DNA of 64,000 bases. It comes from Corynebacterium suicordis DSM 45110 (GTDB taxonomy: Bacteria; Actinomycetota; Actinomycetes; Mycobacteriales; Mycobacteriaceae). The position numbers and the translations under genes were made by a program. Positions 1 through 9,206 of the stretch are shown here, piece by piece. The first letter of the stretch is position 1, and each line of letters starts with the position of its first letter. The notes under the pieces were generated by a model that worked only from the letters and a program-made list of their open reading frames with translations, did not search any database and was not told the DNA's origin. Location: contig NZ_JADKMY010000001.1 of the NCBI RefSeq assembly GCF_015351405.1, forward strand, positions 1,054,001 through 1,118,000, written 5' to 3'.

Positions 1-247
1 CGTGATGAGCGGGCAAGTGATGGGGAAGGTGATGGGCAGGCTCTCCAACCCCTTTGAAAAACTCACCGCGCGAGAGCTCGACGTGCTGCGCCTAGCCGGT
101 GAAGGCAGCTCAAACAAAGTGATAGCCAGGCAACTAGTTCTCACCGAAGCCACAGTGAAATCCCATTTGGCACACGTTTTCTCCAAACTGGGTGTGAAAA
201 ATCGCACGGCTGCAGTGGCTGTGGCGCGGGAGCGCGGAATCCTCTAA
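1..247 (+). CDS. LuxR/NarL-type response regulator, C-terminal part (partial)
   Basis: Only the last ~81 residues are in the window; the reading frame is open to the left edge. It is a GerE/LuxR helix-turn-helix: the segment LTARELDVLRL, then EGSSNKVIA and the recognition helix TEATVKSHLAHVFSKLGV, ending in RTAAVAVARERGIL. This is the DNA-binding half of a NarL/FixJ two-component response regulator. In C. glutamicum the heme-responsive ChrA regulator lies next to the same penicillin-binding protein and map genes, so ChrA is the positional candidate. That identity is inferred from synteny; the receiver domain is not visible. Confidence 0.85.
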   Translation, partial: VMSGQVMGKVMGRLSNPFEKLTARELDVLRLAGEGSSNKVIARQLVLTEATVKSHLAHVFSKLGVKNRTAAVAVARERGIL

Positions 248-256
248 ATCACTGAC

Positions 257-262
257 TAAGGT
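257..262 (+). promoter_or_regulatory. -10 hexamer TAAGGT before the PBP gene
   Basis: TAAGGT ends 8 bases before the ATG at 271, which would give a leaderless transcript. The overlapping AAGGTGAG could instead act as a Shine-Dalgarno. Confidence 0.35.
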
Positions 263-270
263 GAGCACCT

Positions 271-2097
271 ATGCATCACCGTTTCAGAAGCATCCTGGCC
301 GCCACCACCGTGACAGGTTTAGTTTTCAGCATGGCCGCGTGTACGCCCAAGCCGGATGTTCCCGATGATGTCGCCGAGCAATTCCTCACCGCCTTCGCCG
401 AGCGCAGCGATGACGTGCGCCAGTTCACCGACAATCCGGATGAGGCCAGCTCGCAGATGTCCCAGACCTGGGATTCCCTGCAGGCTGAGGGGCTTAACGC
501 GGAGCTCAAGGACGTCCATACCAAGGACAATCTGGCCACCGCTACGTTCCATATGGATTGGGATCTACCCGGTGAGCGCAACTTTGCCTATGACTCCACC
601 ATGACCCTCACCAAGACCGGCGAGAACTGGGACGTGCGCTGGCAGCCTTCCGTGATCCACCCGGACCTGGGCGCACAGCAACACATGGAGCTGCGCAAGG
701 TCGCTGCACAATCCGCCAATGTGGTGGGCAGCGATGGGGCAGTGCTGATGGAGCCCGGCCGGATCACCCGCGTGGTGCTGGACACCAAAAAGGTGGGGAA
801 TGTGAACGGTATTCTCACCCGGATTTCCAATGAGTTGGACGCCATGCGCGGCCAGGATGAATCCGTTCCTTCTATCGACGCCAACAAACTCTCCGCCGAG
901 GCCCGCGACACTGCGGGTGACTATTCCGTGTTGACCCTCAGCGAGAAGCAGGGCAAGCAACTGCAAGCGGCCATGGATGATGCCACGGGAGTGCGCTTCA
1001 ATTCTGAATTCGCCATGGTCCGCCCGGATCCCGGCTTTGCCCCGGACATCCTTTCCCGTGTGAATAACCTGGTCAAGGATGACCTGGCGGGGGAGGACGG
1101 ATGGAAGATCGTCTCCTCGAACACCGAAGGGGCAGAGCTCACCACGCTGGCCCAAACTGATGCCGTGGCCGCGCCCAGCGTGAAGGTGAGCTTGTCCCGC
1201 GAGGTGCAGATGGCGGCGCAGGCAGCGGTTGATTCCCGCCAGGGTGCAGAGGCCATGATGGTGGTCATGCGCCCATCCACCGGCGAGATCCTCTCTGTGG
1301 CGCAGACCGCAGAGGCGGACAAGCGCGGTGACCTGGCCATGATGGGCCAATTCCCACCGGGCTCTACCTTCAAGATGCTCACCGCGTACGCCGGTCTGGA
1401 AAAGCAGGGATTGACTCCCGATTCCATCGTCGGTTGCCCATCCACCCAAGACATCGGTGGGCGCATCGTGACCAACTACAACTCCTTCTCCCTGGGCAAT
1501 ACACCACTGGAAAATGCCTTCGCCAAGTCCTGTAACACCACGTTCGCGGACATCTCCACTCAATTGCAGCCCGGAGAGCTGGAGGAATTCGCCAAGCAGT
1601 TCGGGCTTGGCGTCGATTTCAAAATTCAAGGATTGGACACGCTCACCGGTTCGGTGCCCAAGGGCGAAGTGATGCTGGATCGCACGGAAGCCGGCTACGG
1701 CCAGGGCCTGGACTTGGCGAGCCCGTTTGGCATGGCGATGGTGGCCAGCACGGTGGCGGCAGGATCGCGACCGACTCCCTACCTGATTAGCGGAGACAAT
1801 CACCAGACCGCATCAGCCGATGAAGCTGCCAATAAGCTGGATCCGGTCAAGATTGATGAGCTGCGCCGGATGATGCGCTCGGTGGTTACTTCGGGTTCCG
1901 GCCGCGCCATCGCGGGTGCCGGAGAGGTGTACGGCAAGACGGGTGAGGCGGAAATTAACGAGGGATCGCACTCGTGGTTTGCGGGCTATCGCGGAGACCT
2001 GGCCTTTGCCACTCTGGTGGTTCTGGGCGGAGGCTCGGAGAACGCCGTGGGCGTGACCAGCAATTTCTTCCAGAATTTGGACCGGAAAGCCGAATAA
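271..2097 (+). CDS. Penicillin-binding lipoprotein with MecA-N-like domain and transpeptidase
   Basis: 608 residues. A lipoprotein signal ends in SMAAC, with the lipidated Cys at residue 24. Residues ~30-150 resemble the NTF2-like N-terminal domain of MecA-type PBPs. The C-terminal half is a class B transpeptidase with all three motifs: STFK (catalytic Ser365, Lys368), SCN (420-422) and KTG (556-558). It should cross-link peptidoglycan peptides on the outer face of the membrane and bind beta-lactams. It lies between a response regulator and map, as the secreted PBP does in C. glutamicum. The specific PBP name is not assigned. One weak motif copy (870-885) lies inside the gene. Confidence 0.9.
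   Translation: MHHRFRSILAATTVTGLVFSMAACTPKPDVPDDVAEQFLTAFAERSDDVRQFTDNPDEASSQMSQTWDSLQAEGLNAELKDVHTKDNLATATFHMDWDLPGERNFAYDSTMTLTKTGENWDVRWQPSVIHPDLGAQQHMELRKVAAQSANVVGSDGAVLMEPGRITRVVLDTKKVGNVNGILTRISNELDAMRGQDESVPSIDANKLSAEARDTAGDYSVLTLSEKQGKQLQAAMDDATGVRFNSEFAMVRPDPGFAPDILSRVNNLVKDDLAGEDGWKIVSSNTEGAELTTLAQTDAVAAPSVKVSLSREVQMAAQAAVDSRQGAEAMMVVMRPSTGEILSVAQTAEADKRGDLAMMGQFPPGSTFKMLTAYAGLEKQGLTPDSIVGCPSTQDIGGRIVTNYNSFSLGNTPLENAFAKSCNTTFADISTQLQPGELEEFAKQFGLGVDFKIQGLDTLTGSVPKGEVMLDRTEAGYGQGLDLASPFGMAMVASTVAAGSRPTPYLISGDNHQTASADEAANKLDPVKIDELRRMMRSVVTSGSGRAIAGAGEVYGKTGEAEINEGSHSWFAGYRGDLAFATLVVLGGGSENAVGVTSNFFQNLDRKAE
870..885 (-). repeat. TGGCGTCGR motif copy (weak flank)
   Basis: Reads GTTGGCGTCGATAGAA on the minus strand; core at 875-883. 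It lies inside the PBP gene and encodes IDAN. Confidence 0.4.
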
Positions 2098-2118
2098 TCT
2101 GCCTGTCCGGGTGGGGAG

Positions 2119-2124
2119 TATGGT
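2119..2124 (+). promoter_or_regulatory. -10 hexamer TATGGT for map
   Basis: TATGGT lies exactly 7 bases before the ATG at 2132, so transcription would start at or next to the start codon. Confidence 0.4.
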
Positions 2125-2131
2125 GGAGCGC

Positions 2132-2989
2132 ATGACTAGATCGCCACTGACCCCTGGAAACCCCACACCCATCCGCACTGTGCCGGCGCACATCGAACGC
2201 CCCGAGTACGTGTGGAAGGACGAGGTTCAGGAAAACGTCGGCGAGCCGTGGATCCAGAGTGCTGAGGTCATCGAAAAGATGCGTGACACCTCGCGCATTG
2301 CGGCGGAAGCGCTGCGCGAAGCCGGCGCAGCAGTGGCACCGGGGATCACCACGGATGAGCTGGACCGGATCGCGCACGAGTACATGCTCGATCATGGCGC
2401 ATACCCCTCTACCTTGGGTTATCGTCAGTACCCGAAGTCCACGTGTATCTCTTTGAATGAGATCATCTGCCACGGGATTCCGGATAGCACCGTGGTGGAA
2501 GAGGGGGATATCGTCAACATCGACGTGACCGCCTTCAAGAACGGGGTGCACGGGGATACCAACGCCACGTTTATCGCCGGTGAAGCATCCGAGGAGCATG
2601 CACTCTTGGTGGAACGCACCGAGCAGGCCATGTGGCGCGGCATCAAGGCCGTTAAGCCTGGGCGGGAAATCAACGTGATCGGCCGAGTTATCGAAAGCTA
2701 CGCCAAGCGATTCGGCTACAACGTGGTTCGGGATTTCACCGGCCACGGCGTGGGCCCAACGTTCCACAATGGGCTGGTGATCCTGCACCACGATAACCAG
2801 CGGGATCACACCACCTTGGAGCCCGGCATGACCCTGACCATCGAGCCGATGATCAACCTGGGCACCCTGGACTATGACATCTGGGATGACAACTGGACTG
2901 TGCAGACCAAGGACAAGAAGTGGACTGCCCAGTTTGAGCACACGCTGGTTGTCACCGATGATGGCTGCGAAGTGCTGACCGCGCTTTAG
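2132..2989 (+). CDS. map: Methionine aminopeptidase, type I
   Basis: 285 residues. It removes the initiator methionine from nascent proteins. The metal ligands of the pita-bread fold are visible in NIDVT, HGDTN, GHGVG, TIEPM and FEHT, and the substrate His lies in [18 protein letters not shown]. An N-terminal extension of ~40 residues before the catalytic core is typical of actinobacterial MAP isoforms. The ATG at 2132 is preferred because a TATGGT hexamer ends 7 bases upstream; GTG 2111 and ATG 2120 are in-frame alternatives. The gene converges with mtr, and a 10-bp tandem repeat lies across both stop codons. Confidence 0.95.
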   Translation: MTRSPLTPGNPTPIRTVPAHIERPEYVWKDEVQENVGEPWIQSAEVIEKMRDTSRIAAEALREAGAAVAPGITTDELDRIAHEYMLDHGAYPSTLGYRQYPKSTCISLNEIICHGIPDSTVVEEGDIVNIDVTAFKNGVHGDTNATFIAGEASEEHALLVERTEQAMWRGIKAVKPGREINVIGRVIESYAKRFGYNVVRDFTGHGVGPTFHNGLVILHHDNQRDHTTLEPGMTLTIEPMINLGTLDYDIWDDNWTVQTKDKKWTAQFEHTLVVTDDGCEVLTAL

Positions 2990-3004
2990 GGATCTTTAAG
3001 GATC
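2985..3004. repeat. 10-bp tandem repeat across the map and mtr stop codons
   Basis: TTTAGGGATC is followed directly by TTTAAGGATC. The first unit holds the map stop (TAG); the second holds the mtr stop read on the minus strand (TTA). Confidence 0.7.
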
Positions 3005-4465
3005 GATGCCCTCTGGATCTGCACTGGTGAATTCCAGTCCCAGCAGGGCATTTTCCACGACCTCGGAGAGCGCGGGGTGTGGCCAGTACTGATTCTTGGC
3101 CAGCAGGCGCGCATCAATGCGGAAGACCATCGCGGTGATCAGCTGCTGCATCAGCGTGGTGGCCTGCGGGCCCATGATGTGGCTGCCGAGGATCTGGCCC
3201 GTTTCTGCATCGGCGATGATCTTGCAGAACGTGCCCCGTTCCTCCATCGCCCATCCGTAGGCCACGTCTGAATAGTCCTGCACCTTCACGGTGATGCCGT
3301 GCCCGGTCTTCTCGCCGTATTCACGCGCTTCGGCTTCCGTCATGCCCACCGTGCCAATCTGCGGGCTGGTGAAGATGCCCGCCGGCACGAGATCATGGTT
3401 GTAGCTGCGCAGATCATCCGGGTGCAGCAGGTTGTGCTGCAGCACTCGAGCTTCGGCGTTAGCCACGTGCTTGAGCTGGAAGGTGTTGGAGGCATCTCCC
3501 ATAGCCCACACGCCTTCCGCGCTGGTGTGGCCGTACTCGTCCACCTGGATAAACCCGCGCTCGTTGGTCTCCACTCCGGCCGCCTCGAGATTGAGGAGAT
3601 CGGAATTGGGCACGCGTCCCAGCGCAACCAGCAGCTCCTGCGAAACCACCTCGGTGCCATCATCGAGGGTCACCACCACGTTGCCCTCGGAATCTTCGCG
3701 GAAAGCTGTGAAGGTGCGTCCCATCAGGTTGTTCCACTGACCCTTGGCCAGCTCATTGAAGCGCTCCACCACGGTGGCATCCTGGTTCTTCAGCATCACC
3801 GGGGAGCGGTTGACCACTGTGACATTCGTGCCCAGCCCAGAGAACACATGGGCGAACTCCGCGGCGATGACGCCGCCGCCCAGAATGGTCAAGGACTTGG
3901 GCAACTCTTCCAAGCGCATGATGTCCTCATTGGTGCGGTAGCGCACCCCGGAATCCTTGATGATCGCTGGGATTGACGGCCGAGTGCCCGTGGCCAGGAC
4001 AATATCGTCCGCGCTGATGGTGACGCGGGAGGGGGAGGAGTTGGCGTCGGAATCCGAAGAAGAACCAGGAGTATCCTCCAGGTCAATGTCCAGAGTCCGG
4101 GGACCGGAGAAGGAGGCGGTGCCGGTGAACAAGGTGATGTTGGGGGTCTTTGGGCCGCGGCGGTATTCCTCGCCAGCCACGGCGATGGGATCCACGCGCT
4201 GGCCGAAGATGCGTTGCTGGATGCCCTTCCAGTCCACGTGGGTGATCTCACCGGTGAGGGAGAGGCGTTGGGCGTCGGCAACCTCGCGGGCCACATCGGC
4301 GGTGTAGACGAACATCTTGGTGGGGATGCAACCCACGTTGATGCACGTGCCACCAAAGATTCCGCGCTCCACGATAGCGATCTTCTTATGGTGAAAATCA
4401 TGATTCGCGATGGTGTTGCCGGACCCGGTGCCCACGATGATGAGATCAAAATGCTCAGTTGTCAT
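2996..4465 (-). CDS. mtr: Mycothione (mycothiol disulfide) reductase
   Basis: 489 residues. A flavoprotein disulfide reductase that reduces oxidised mycothiol with NADPH and so keeps the main actinobacterial thiol reduced. Visible: the FAD Rossmann motif VGTGSGN, the redox pair in GGTCINVGCIPTK, the second dinucleotide fold ILGGGVIAAEFAHVFSGLG, and the C-terminal interface YWPHPALSEVVENALLGLE with its catalytic His. The ATG at 4465 (protein starting MTTEHFDLIIVG) fits the family; the frame is open further upstream but that extension is not family-like. An acidic/serine insertion (DTPGSSSDSDANSSPS) just before the FAD-contacting segment carries a copy of the repeated motif. Confidence 0.95.
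   Translation of the reverse strand: MTTEHFDLIIVGTGSGNTIANHDFHHKKIAIVERGIFGGTCINVGCIPTKMFVYTADVAREVADAQRLSLTGEITHVDWKGIQQRIFGQRVDPIAVAGEEYRRGPKTPNITLFTGTASFSGPRTLDIDLEDTPGSSSDSDANSSPSRVTISADDIVLATGTRPSIPAIIKDSGVRYRTNEDIMRLEELPKSLTILGGGVIAAEFAHVFSGLGTNVTVVNRSPVMLKNQDATVVERFNELAKGQWNNLMGRTFTAFREDSEGNVVVTLDDGTEVVSQELLVALGRVPNSDLLNLEAAGVETNERGFIQVDEYGHTSAEGVWAMGDASNTFQLKHVANAEARVLQHNLLHPDDLRSYNHDLVPAGIFTSPQIGTVGMTEAEAREYGEKTGHGITVKVQDYSDVAYGWAMEERGTFCKIIADAETGQILGSHIMGPQATTLMQQLITAMVFRIDARLLAKNQYWPHPALSEVVENALLGLEFTSADPEGIDP
4041..4056 (+). repeat. TGGCGTCGR motif copy
   Basis: TTGGCGTCGGAATCCG; core 4042-4050. Antisense to mtr, in its low-complexity insertion; encodes SDAN. Confidence 0.6.
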
Positions 4466-4539
4466 GGGTTCTACATTGCCACTAATTCGGCCGGGCTGGC
4501 GCCAAGAGGCTCGCGAGCAGCTTGTCCGAGAGGAAGAAA

Positions 4540-5676
4540 CTACCGGCTGCGGCGGTTGTGGGCCAGCCAATCCGAGGTCACAGCGAGGGCCTCGTTGCGC
4601 ACGGGGAGGCGGGAAAGGAAGATGTCATGCAACCCGTCCTTGATCACTGCCACGTCCGTGTTCGGATCCGCGTTCCGCGCCTGTTCCCGCATCTGGGAAG
4701 GCTTGAGGATCACATCTGAGGTGTAGGCGCGCTCGTCCACCGCACGGCCGAAGTAGTGCTTATCGCTGCACAGCAGGAGGGTGGGCAGGCCCGTGGAGTA
4801 GTTGCCGGTCTGCAGGTTGCGGATCTCCGTTGCCACGCCGGTCAGCCAGGTGATGGACTTGGGGCGAGCCTGGACGGGCTTGAGCTCCAGGTTGTAATCC
4901 CACTCGCCCTTTTCGGAAGTGTGGAGGGTGACACCGTTGATTGGGTTGACCCCACCCTTGAGCTGCAGGTTGGGGCGGAAGTGGCTCACCACGGGGATGA
5001 CCTTGTTGATGAGGATGCGGGTCATCGCGTTGAACTGCAGACCAAACCACGGGGAGTTCAGCACCACGGCGTCCAGCCGGCTGAACAGCGTTGCCTGGGG
5101 GCTTTCCGGCATATCCACGGCATCGTGATGCAGGCGGGAAGCCCACATGGTCACTCCCAACCCGCCATTGGAATGCCCAAACACTGTGAGAGAAGGGTGC
5201 GCATTGGTGATGAGGGCCGCGGCGATGGTGAGATCCTCGCCGTAGATCCGCTGCTTGGATACGTGGTGCCAGGTCTGCCCCTCGCGCCAGGAACGCCCGC
5301 ACTTGCGCAGGTCAATGCCATAAACGGCATAACCTAGGTCGGTGAAATATTCGGCCACGTGGCGCTGGAAGAAGTAATCAGTCATGCCGTGCACCAGCAG
5401 GATGGCCGGACGGGAAGAGAACTCCGCTTGGCTGAGCTCCACCCCGGAAGCATCCTGGGCGGGCTGGAAGCGGACCAGCGTGAAGCGCACCGGGGCTTCG
5501 CGGTCCGGGTCCTTGCCCATCTCCACGTAGTGGTAACTGAAGCCCTCACCCAGCTCATCCGGGCCGAATTCCAACTCAGACACGGAAGTACCGGCGGCTG
5601 GATGCTGGGTGCTACGCAGGGCTTTTTGCAGGTTCATCGCGCTACTAAATTGGCTCACGTCACATACCCTATCCAT
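4540..5676 (-). CDS. Alpha/beta hydrolase (putative lysophospholipase/acyltransferase)
   Basis: 378 residues from the ATG at 5676; an ATG at 5637 is an alternative and neither has a clear Shine-Dalgarno. Alpha/beta-hydrolase landmarks are AILLVHGMTDYFFQRH (oxyanion region), the nucleophile elbow GHSNGG (Ser), and a late DGLHDIFLSR segment carrying the likely catalytic His. There is no signal peptide, so it is probably cytoplasmic. The size and HG...GHSxGG layout resemble the monoacylglycerol lipase-like hydrolases encoded beside mqo in other corynebacteria. The substrate is unknown. It converges with mtr across a 74-base gap and is divergent from mqo. Confidence 0.8.
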   Translation of the reverse strand: MDRVCDVSQFSSAMNLQKALRSTQHPAAGTSVSELEFGPDELGEGFSYHYVEMGKDPDREAPVRFTLVRFQPAQDASGVELSQAEFSSRPAILLVHGMTDYFFQRHVAEYFTDLGYAVYGIDLRKCGRSWREGQTWHHVSKQRIYGEDLTIAAALITNAHPSLTVFGHSNGGLGVTMWASRLHHDAVDMPESPQATLFSRLDAVVLNSPWFGLQFNAMTRILINKVIPVVSHFRPNLQLKGGVNPINGVTLHTSEKGEWDYNLELKPVQARPKSITWLTGVATEIRNLQTGNYSTGLPTLLLCSDKHYFGRAVDERAYTSDVILKPSQMREQARNADPNTDVAVIKDGLHDIFLSRLPVRNEALAVTSDWLAHNRRSR

Positions 5677-5807
5677 TGTTGTGGCCTGGGGTCGGTAATT
5701 GAGTTGTGCCGTCTAGGGCGTAAGGTTGTTTTTCACACCCGTCTCGATTCGTTCAAAGCAAAGCGTGAGCCGTGCTCGCGCTACTGACAAAGGAATGTAG
5801 AAACACA
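5677..5807. other. Divergent intergenic region hydrolase/mqo
   Basis: 131 bases hold the promoters for both genes. A Shine-Dalgarno-like AAAGGAA lies at 5789-5795. I see no convincing operator. Confidence 0.4.
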
Positions 5808-7295
5808 GTGGCTAGTAACGCACCCGCAAATAAAGACTCGGTTGATGTCCTGCTCGTTGGAGCGGGAGTTATCTCTACCACCCTGTCCGTCATGCTGCAG
5901 CAACTGCAGCCTGACTGGTCTCAGCTGATCATTGAGCGCTTGGACGTCCCGGGCGCGGAGTCCTCCGACCCATGGAATAACGCTGGTACGGGCCACTCCG
6001 CTCTGTGTGAGCTCAACTACACCCCAGAGGTCAACGGGAAGATCGATATTTCCAAGGCCGTGGGCGTGAACTCCAAGTTCCAGGTTTCCCGCCAGTTCTG
6101 GTCTTACCTGGTGGAAGAAGGAATCCTGGGGGATCCTTCTGAGTTCATTAACCCGGTTCCTCACGTGTCCTTCGCCAATGGCATGAAGCAGGTTGATTAC
6201 CTCAAGGCTCGCTACGAGGCCCTGAAGGATCACCCACTGTTCCCTGACATGCAGTTCAGCGACTCCGAGGAGAAGTTCAAGGAGTCTGTTCCACTCATGG
6301 CGCGGGGCCGTGACTTCAACAACCCAGTGGCACTGAGCTGGTTCGAGAACGGTACCGACATCAACTACGGCGCACTGACTCGCCAGTACCTGGATGCAGT
6401 GACCGAGCGCGGAGTAACCGTTCGCTACGGCAACGAAGTCAAGAACATCACCCGCGATGGCAGCAAGTGGAAGGTGGAGACCAAGAACCTCCACACCGGC
6501 GACACCTCCGTGATCACCGCTAACTTCGTGTTCGTCGGCGCTGGCGGCATGGCTTTGCCACTGCTGCAGAAGTCCGGTATCCGCGAGATCAAGGGTTACG
6601 GCGGATTCCCCGTGGCCGGCGAGTGGCTGCGTTGCACCAACGATGAGTTGGTGGAGCAGCACCAGGCCAAGGTCTACGGCCAGGCCTCCGTGGGCGCGCC
6701 TCCAATGTCCGTTCCTCACTTGGATACCCGCGTCATCGACGGCAAGAAGGGCTTGCTGTTTGGCCCTTACGCCGGTTGGACCCCGAAGTTCCTGAAGAAG
6801 GGCTCCTACCTGGACCTGTTCAAGTCCATCCGTCCAGACAACCTGCCTTCCTACCTGGGCGTGGGCGTGCAGGAGATGGGTCTGACCAAGTACCTGATTG
6901 AGGAAGTTCTCAAGGATAAGACCGCTAAGGTCGAGGCTCTGCGTGACTACATGCCCACCGCTCGTGACGAGGACTGGGAAGTTGTTATCGCTGGTCAGCG
7001 CGTGCAGGTCATCAAGCCGATCGGTGCTCCGAAGTTCGGTTCCCTGGAGTTCGGTACCGCCATGGTCAACTCCGCTGACGGCACCATCGCCGGCCTGATG
7101 GGTGCATCCCCTGGAGCGTCCATCGCACCGTCCGCCATGATTGAGGTTCTGGAGCGCTGCTTCGGTTCCAAGATGGGCGAGTGGAGCCCGAAGCTCAAGG
7201 AAATGGTTCCTTCCTACGGCACTCGCCTGGCCAAGGATTCCGCATTGTTCAACGAGCAGTGGGACCGTTCGCAGAAGACTCTGAAGCTGGGCTAA
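5808..7295 (+). CDS. mqo: Malate:quinone oxidoreductase
   Basis: 495 residues. A membrane-associated FAD enzyme of the TCA cycle that oxidises malate to oxaloacetate and passes the electrons to the quinone pool. Seen: the N-terminal FAD fold DVLLVGAGVISTTLSVML, the family segment WNNAGTGHSALCELNYTP, FVFVGAGGMALPLLQKSGI, GPYAGWTPKFLKKGS and the C-terminal LMGASPGASIAPSAMIEVL. The GTG at 5808 (MASNAPANKD) is chosen because AAAGGAA lies 12 bases upstream and the length then matches the ~500-residue family. Codon use is the most biased (C/G-ending) near this end of the window, consistent with high expression. Confidence 0.97.
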   Translation: MASNAPANKDSVDVLLVGAGVISTTLSVMLQQLQPDWSQLIIERLDVPGAESSDPWNNAGTGHSALCELNYTPEVNGKIDISKAVGVNSKFQVSRQFWSYLVEEGILGDPSEFINPVPHVSFANGMKQVDYLKARYEALKDHPLFPDMQFSDSEEKFKESVPLMARGRDFNNPVALSWFENGTDINYGALTRQYLDAVTERGVTVRYGNEVKNITRDGSKWKVETKNLHTGDTSVITANFVFVGAGGMALPLLQKSGIREIKGYGGFPVAGEWLRCTNDELVEQHQAKVYGQASVGAPPMSVPHLDTRVIDGKKGLLFGPYAGWTPKFLKKGSYLDLFKSIRPDNLPSYLGVGVQEMGLTKYLIEEVLKDKTAKVEALRDYMPTARDEDWEVVIAGQRVQVIKPIGAPKFGSLEFGTAMVNSADGTIAGLMGASPGASIAPSAMIEVLERCFGSKMGEWSPKLKEMVPSYGTRLAKDSALFNEQWDRSQKTLKLG

Positions 7296-7298
7296 AAT
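7293..7298 (+). promoter_or_regulatory. -10 hexamer TAAAAT for the SUMT gene
   Basis: TAAAAT overlaps the mqo stop codon and ends 7 bases before the ATG at 7306; predicts a leaderless mRNA. Confidence 0.45.
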
Positions 7299-7305
7299 CC
7301 CCTTC

Positions 7306-8337
7306 ATGAGTTTGCATCTCTCCGGCCTCACGGTCTTTGTCCCTTCTACTGCCTCCGCGGAAATTTGTGCGCGGCGGATTGCGGAAAGTGGGGCATTGCC
7401 GGTGGTCGGGGAGATTTCTTCGTTTTTATCCGACGCCAAACTCGAGTCCCCTTATTCTTTAGCCATGATCCCCGCGGATCTCGATGCCGCGGATGCCGAG
7501 CGCGTTGTGCAACGCGCTCGCGAGCTGCGGATTCCGGTGGATGATCGCCGCAGTGTGGGAACTCGACAGACCCCCACGAGCTCAGATAATGAGCTGGGCA
7601 CCGTGACCTTGGTGGGTGGCGGCCCGGGGGATCCGGAGCTGATCACGGTCGCTGGTGCGCGGGCGATCGCCGAAGCCGACGTGATTCTGGCTGATCACTT
7701 AGGTCCGTTTGAGCTGGCAGAGACGGCTGCGGAGGAATCCGGTGCGGAAGTTATCGACGTGTCCAAGTTGCCGTATGGCAAACAGGTTGCCCAGGAACAG
7801 ACCAATCAATTGCTGATTGAGTGCGCACAGGCGGGAAAAAATGTGGTTCGCCTCAAGGGCGGCGACCCGTTTGTCTTTGGCCGTGGCTTTGAGGAGTGGG
7901 AAGCACTGCACGCAGCAGGTATTCCAGTGCGCGTGATTCCGGGCGTGACCTCGGCGACATCCGCACCTGCCGTGGCCGGTTTGAGCCTGACTCACCGTGG
8001 TGTGAACCACGATTTCACCGTGGTTTCCGGCCACGTACCGCCGGGGGATTCGAGGTCTGAAACCAATTGGGATGCCGTGGCACGCCTGACGGGCACCTTG
8101 GTTTTGATCATGGCGGTCAAAAACGCCCCAGCGATCGCCACGACATTGATGAAGGTAGAGGGCGGCAAATCTACGGAAACTCCGGTCAGCATCATCGAAA
8201 ACGCCTCGATGCCTTCGCAGCGTCTGCTGACCACCACGTTGGGGCAGCTTGCCGCAGTATTGCGCACGGAAGCGGTGAAGCCTCCCGCACTGTTCGTTAT
8301 CGGCGAAGTAGCCGATAAGCACATGCAGCTGGGCTGA
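7306..8337 (+). CDS. cobA: Uroporphyrinogen-III C-methyltransferase
   Basis: 343 residues. Uses SAM to methylate uroporphyrinogen III at C-2 and C-7, giving precorrin-2 for siroheme or cobalamin. The C-terminal ~245 residues hold the SUMT signatures: VTLVGGGPGDPELITVAGARAI, VRLKGGDPFVFGRGFEE and VIPGVTSATSAPAVAGLSLTHRG. The first ~95 residues look like a degenerate CysG-type dehydrogenase domain without an intact glycine-rich NAD motif, so dehydrogenase/chelatase activity is doubtful. A repeated-motif copy (7423-7441) lies in this N-terminal part. Starts 10 bases after mqo, with its own -10. Confidence 0.93.
   Translation: MSLHLSGLTVFVPSTASAEICARRIAESGALPVVGEISSFLSDAKLESPYSLAMIPADLDAADAERVVQRARELRIPVDDRRSVGTRQTPTSSDNELGTVTLVGGGPGDPELITVAGARAIAEADVILADHLGPFELAETAAEESGAEVIDVSKLPYGKQVAQEQTNQLLIECAQAGKNVVRLKGGDPFVFGRGFEEWEALHAAGIPVRVIPGVTSATSAPAVAGLSLTHRGVNHDFTVVSGHVPPGDSRSETNWDAVARLTGTLVLIMAVKNAPAIATTLMKVEGGKSTETPVSIIENASMPSQRLLTTTLGQLAAVLRTEAVKPPALFVIGEVADKHMQLG
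7423..7441 (-). repeat. TGGCGTCGR motif copy
   Basis: Minus strand GTTTGGCGTCGGATAAAAA; core 7430-7438. Within cobA; encodes LSDAK. Confidence 0.7.
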
Positions 8338-8373
8338 TTTTTCCGTGTTGTGCCTACCCTGCACCTGAGGGGT

Positions 8374-9087
8374 TTAGGCGCCCACTGTGGTTCCGAATAC
8401 CCAGCCTATGCCGAAGGTGACCAGCAACGCCAGCCCTCCTCCCGTCACCAGCCGTGTAACGGCCTTGGTTCGACTACCTTCACTGATGCGTGCAGAAATG
8501 GAACCAGTGATGGCCAGCGCCATCAACGTGGCCACAATGGTCATCCAGGCTTTGGCTCCCTGCGGTGCAACAATGGCTACGATCAGAGGCAGAATCGATC
8601 CGAGGACAAACGAGAAAGCCGAAGCTGCCGCAGCCGCCCAAGGACTAGTGAGGTCCTCCTCGTCCAATCCCAGCTCCACACGTAAGTGACCAGCCAAACG
8701 CTGCTGCGGGGACATTTCCTCGGCGGCAGTGAGCGCGGTGGCACGAGACATGCCCAGTTCCTGTAGAGAAGTCACTATGTCTTTAGTTTCTGAGGCGGGA
8801 TCTTTATCGTGCGCCTCGCGGTGGATTGTGACCAACTCACGCTCGGTATCCCGCTGCGCGGAGACAGAAACGTATTCTCCGAGAGCCATCGAAACGGCAC
8901 CTGCAGTAACAGCGGCCACCCCGGCCGTCAGGATCGCGGAAGCGCTGGAACCCGCAGCAACCACGCCCACGATAATTCCGGCGGTAGAGACGATGCCGTC
9001 ATTAGCACCGAGGACCCCCGCGCGGAGCCAATTAAGTTTTGCAGCGAGCCCGCTATCTTGCTGGGCATTGTGAGTTTCATAAGACAT
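8374..9087 (-). CDS. VIT family membrane transporter
   Basis: 237 residues. A member of the VIT1/CCC1 family, usually exporting or sequestering Fe(II)/Mn(II). The family start LRAGVLGANDGIVSTAGIIVGV is clear, followed by AGAVSMALGEYVSVSAQRDTERE, a cytoplasmic helical metal-binding insertion (~80-150, rich in Glu), and three C-terminal membrane helices ending FGIGWVFGTTVGA. The ATG at 9087 is supported by TAAGCT 7 bases upstream. It converges with cobA. Metal specificity cannot be read from the sequence. Confidence 0.88.
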   Translation of the reverse strand: MSYETHNAQQDSGLAAKLNWLRAGVLGANDGIVSTAGIIVGVVAAGSSASAILTAGVAAVTAGAVSMALGEYVSVSAQRDTERELVTIHREAHDKDPASETKDIVTSLQELGMSRATALTAAEEMSPQQRLAGHLRVELGLDEEDLTSPWAAAAASAFSFVLGSILPLIVAIVAPQGAKAWMTIVATLMALAITGSISARISEGSRTKAVTRLVTGGGLALLVTFGIGWVFGTTVGA

Positions 9088-9094
9088 GAACGCG

Positions 9095-9100
9095 AGCTTA
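9095..9100 (-). promoter_or_regulatory. -10 hexamer TAAGCT for the VIT gene
   Basis: On the minus strand TAAGCT ends 7 bases before the ATG at 9087. A loose GlxR-like TGTGA-N6-TCAAC lies just upstream at 9109-9124. Confidence 0.4.
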
Positions 9101-9206
9101 GAAAGTGGTGTGACCTGCGTCAACGATGCATAGCCTGTGCACAGTGAGGAAATGCTTGCATTAGCCTGCAGTCCAGAAGCCAGCACGTGCAGCTGGATTA
9201 GAAGGG

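Noticed and set aside
565..1803. Long antisense open frame opposite the PBP gene
   Set aside because: His/Gly/Leu-rich translation with no family likeness; an artefact of high-GC codon bias. The same applies to antisense frames over proS (10131-11681), infB (16518-18299), rnj (31306-32775), ftsK (35797-37101) and miaA (53024-54205).
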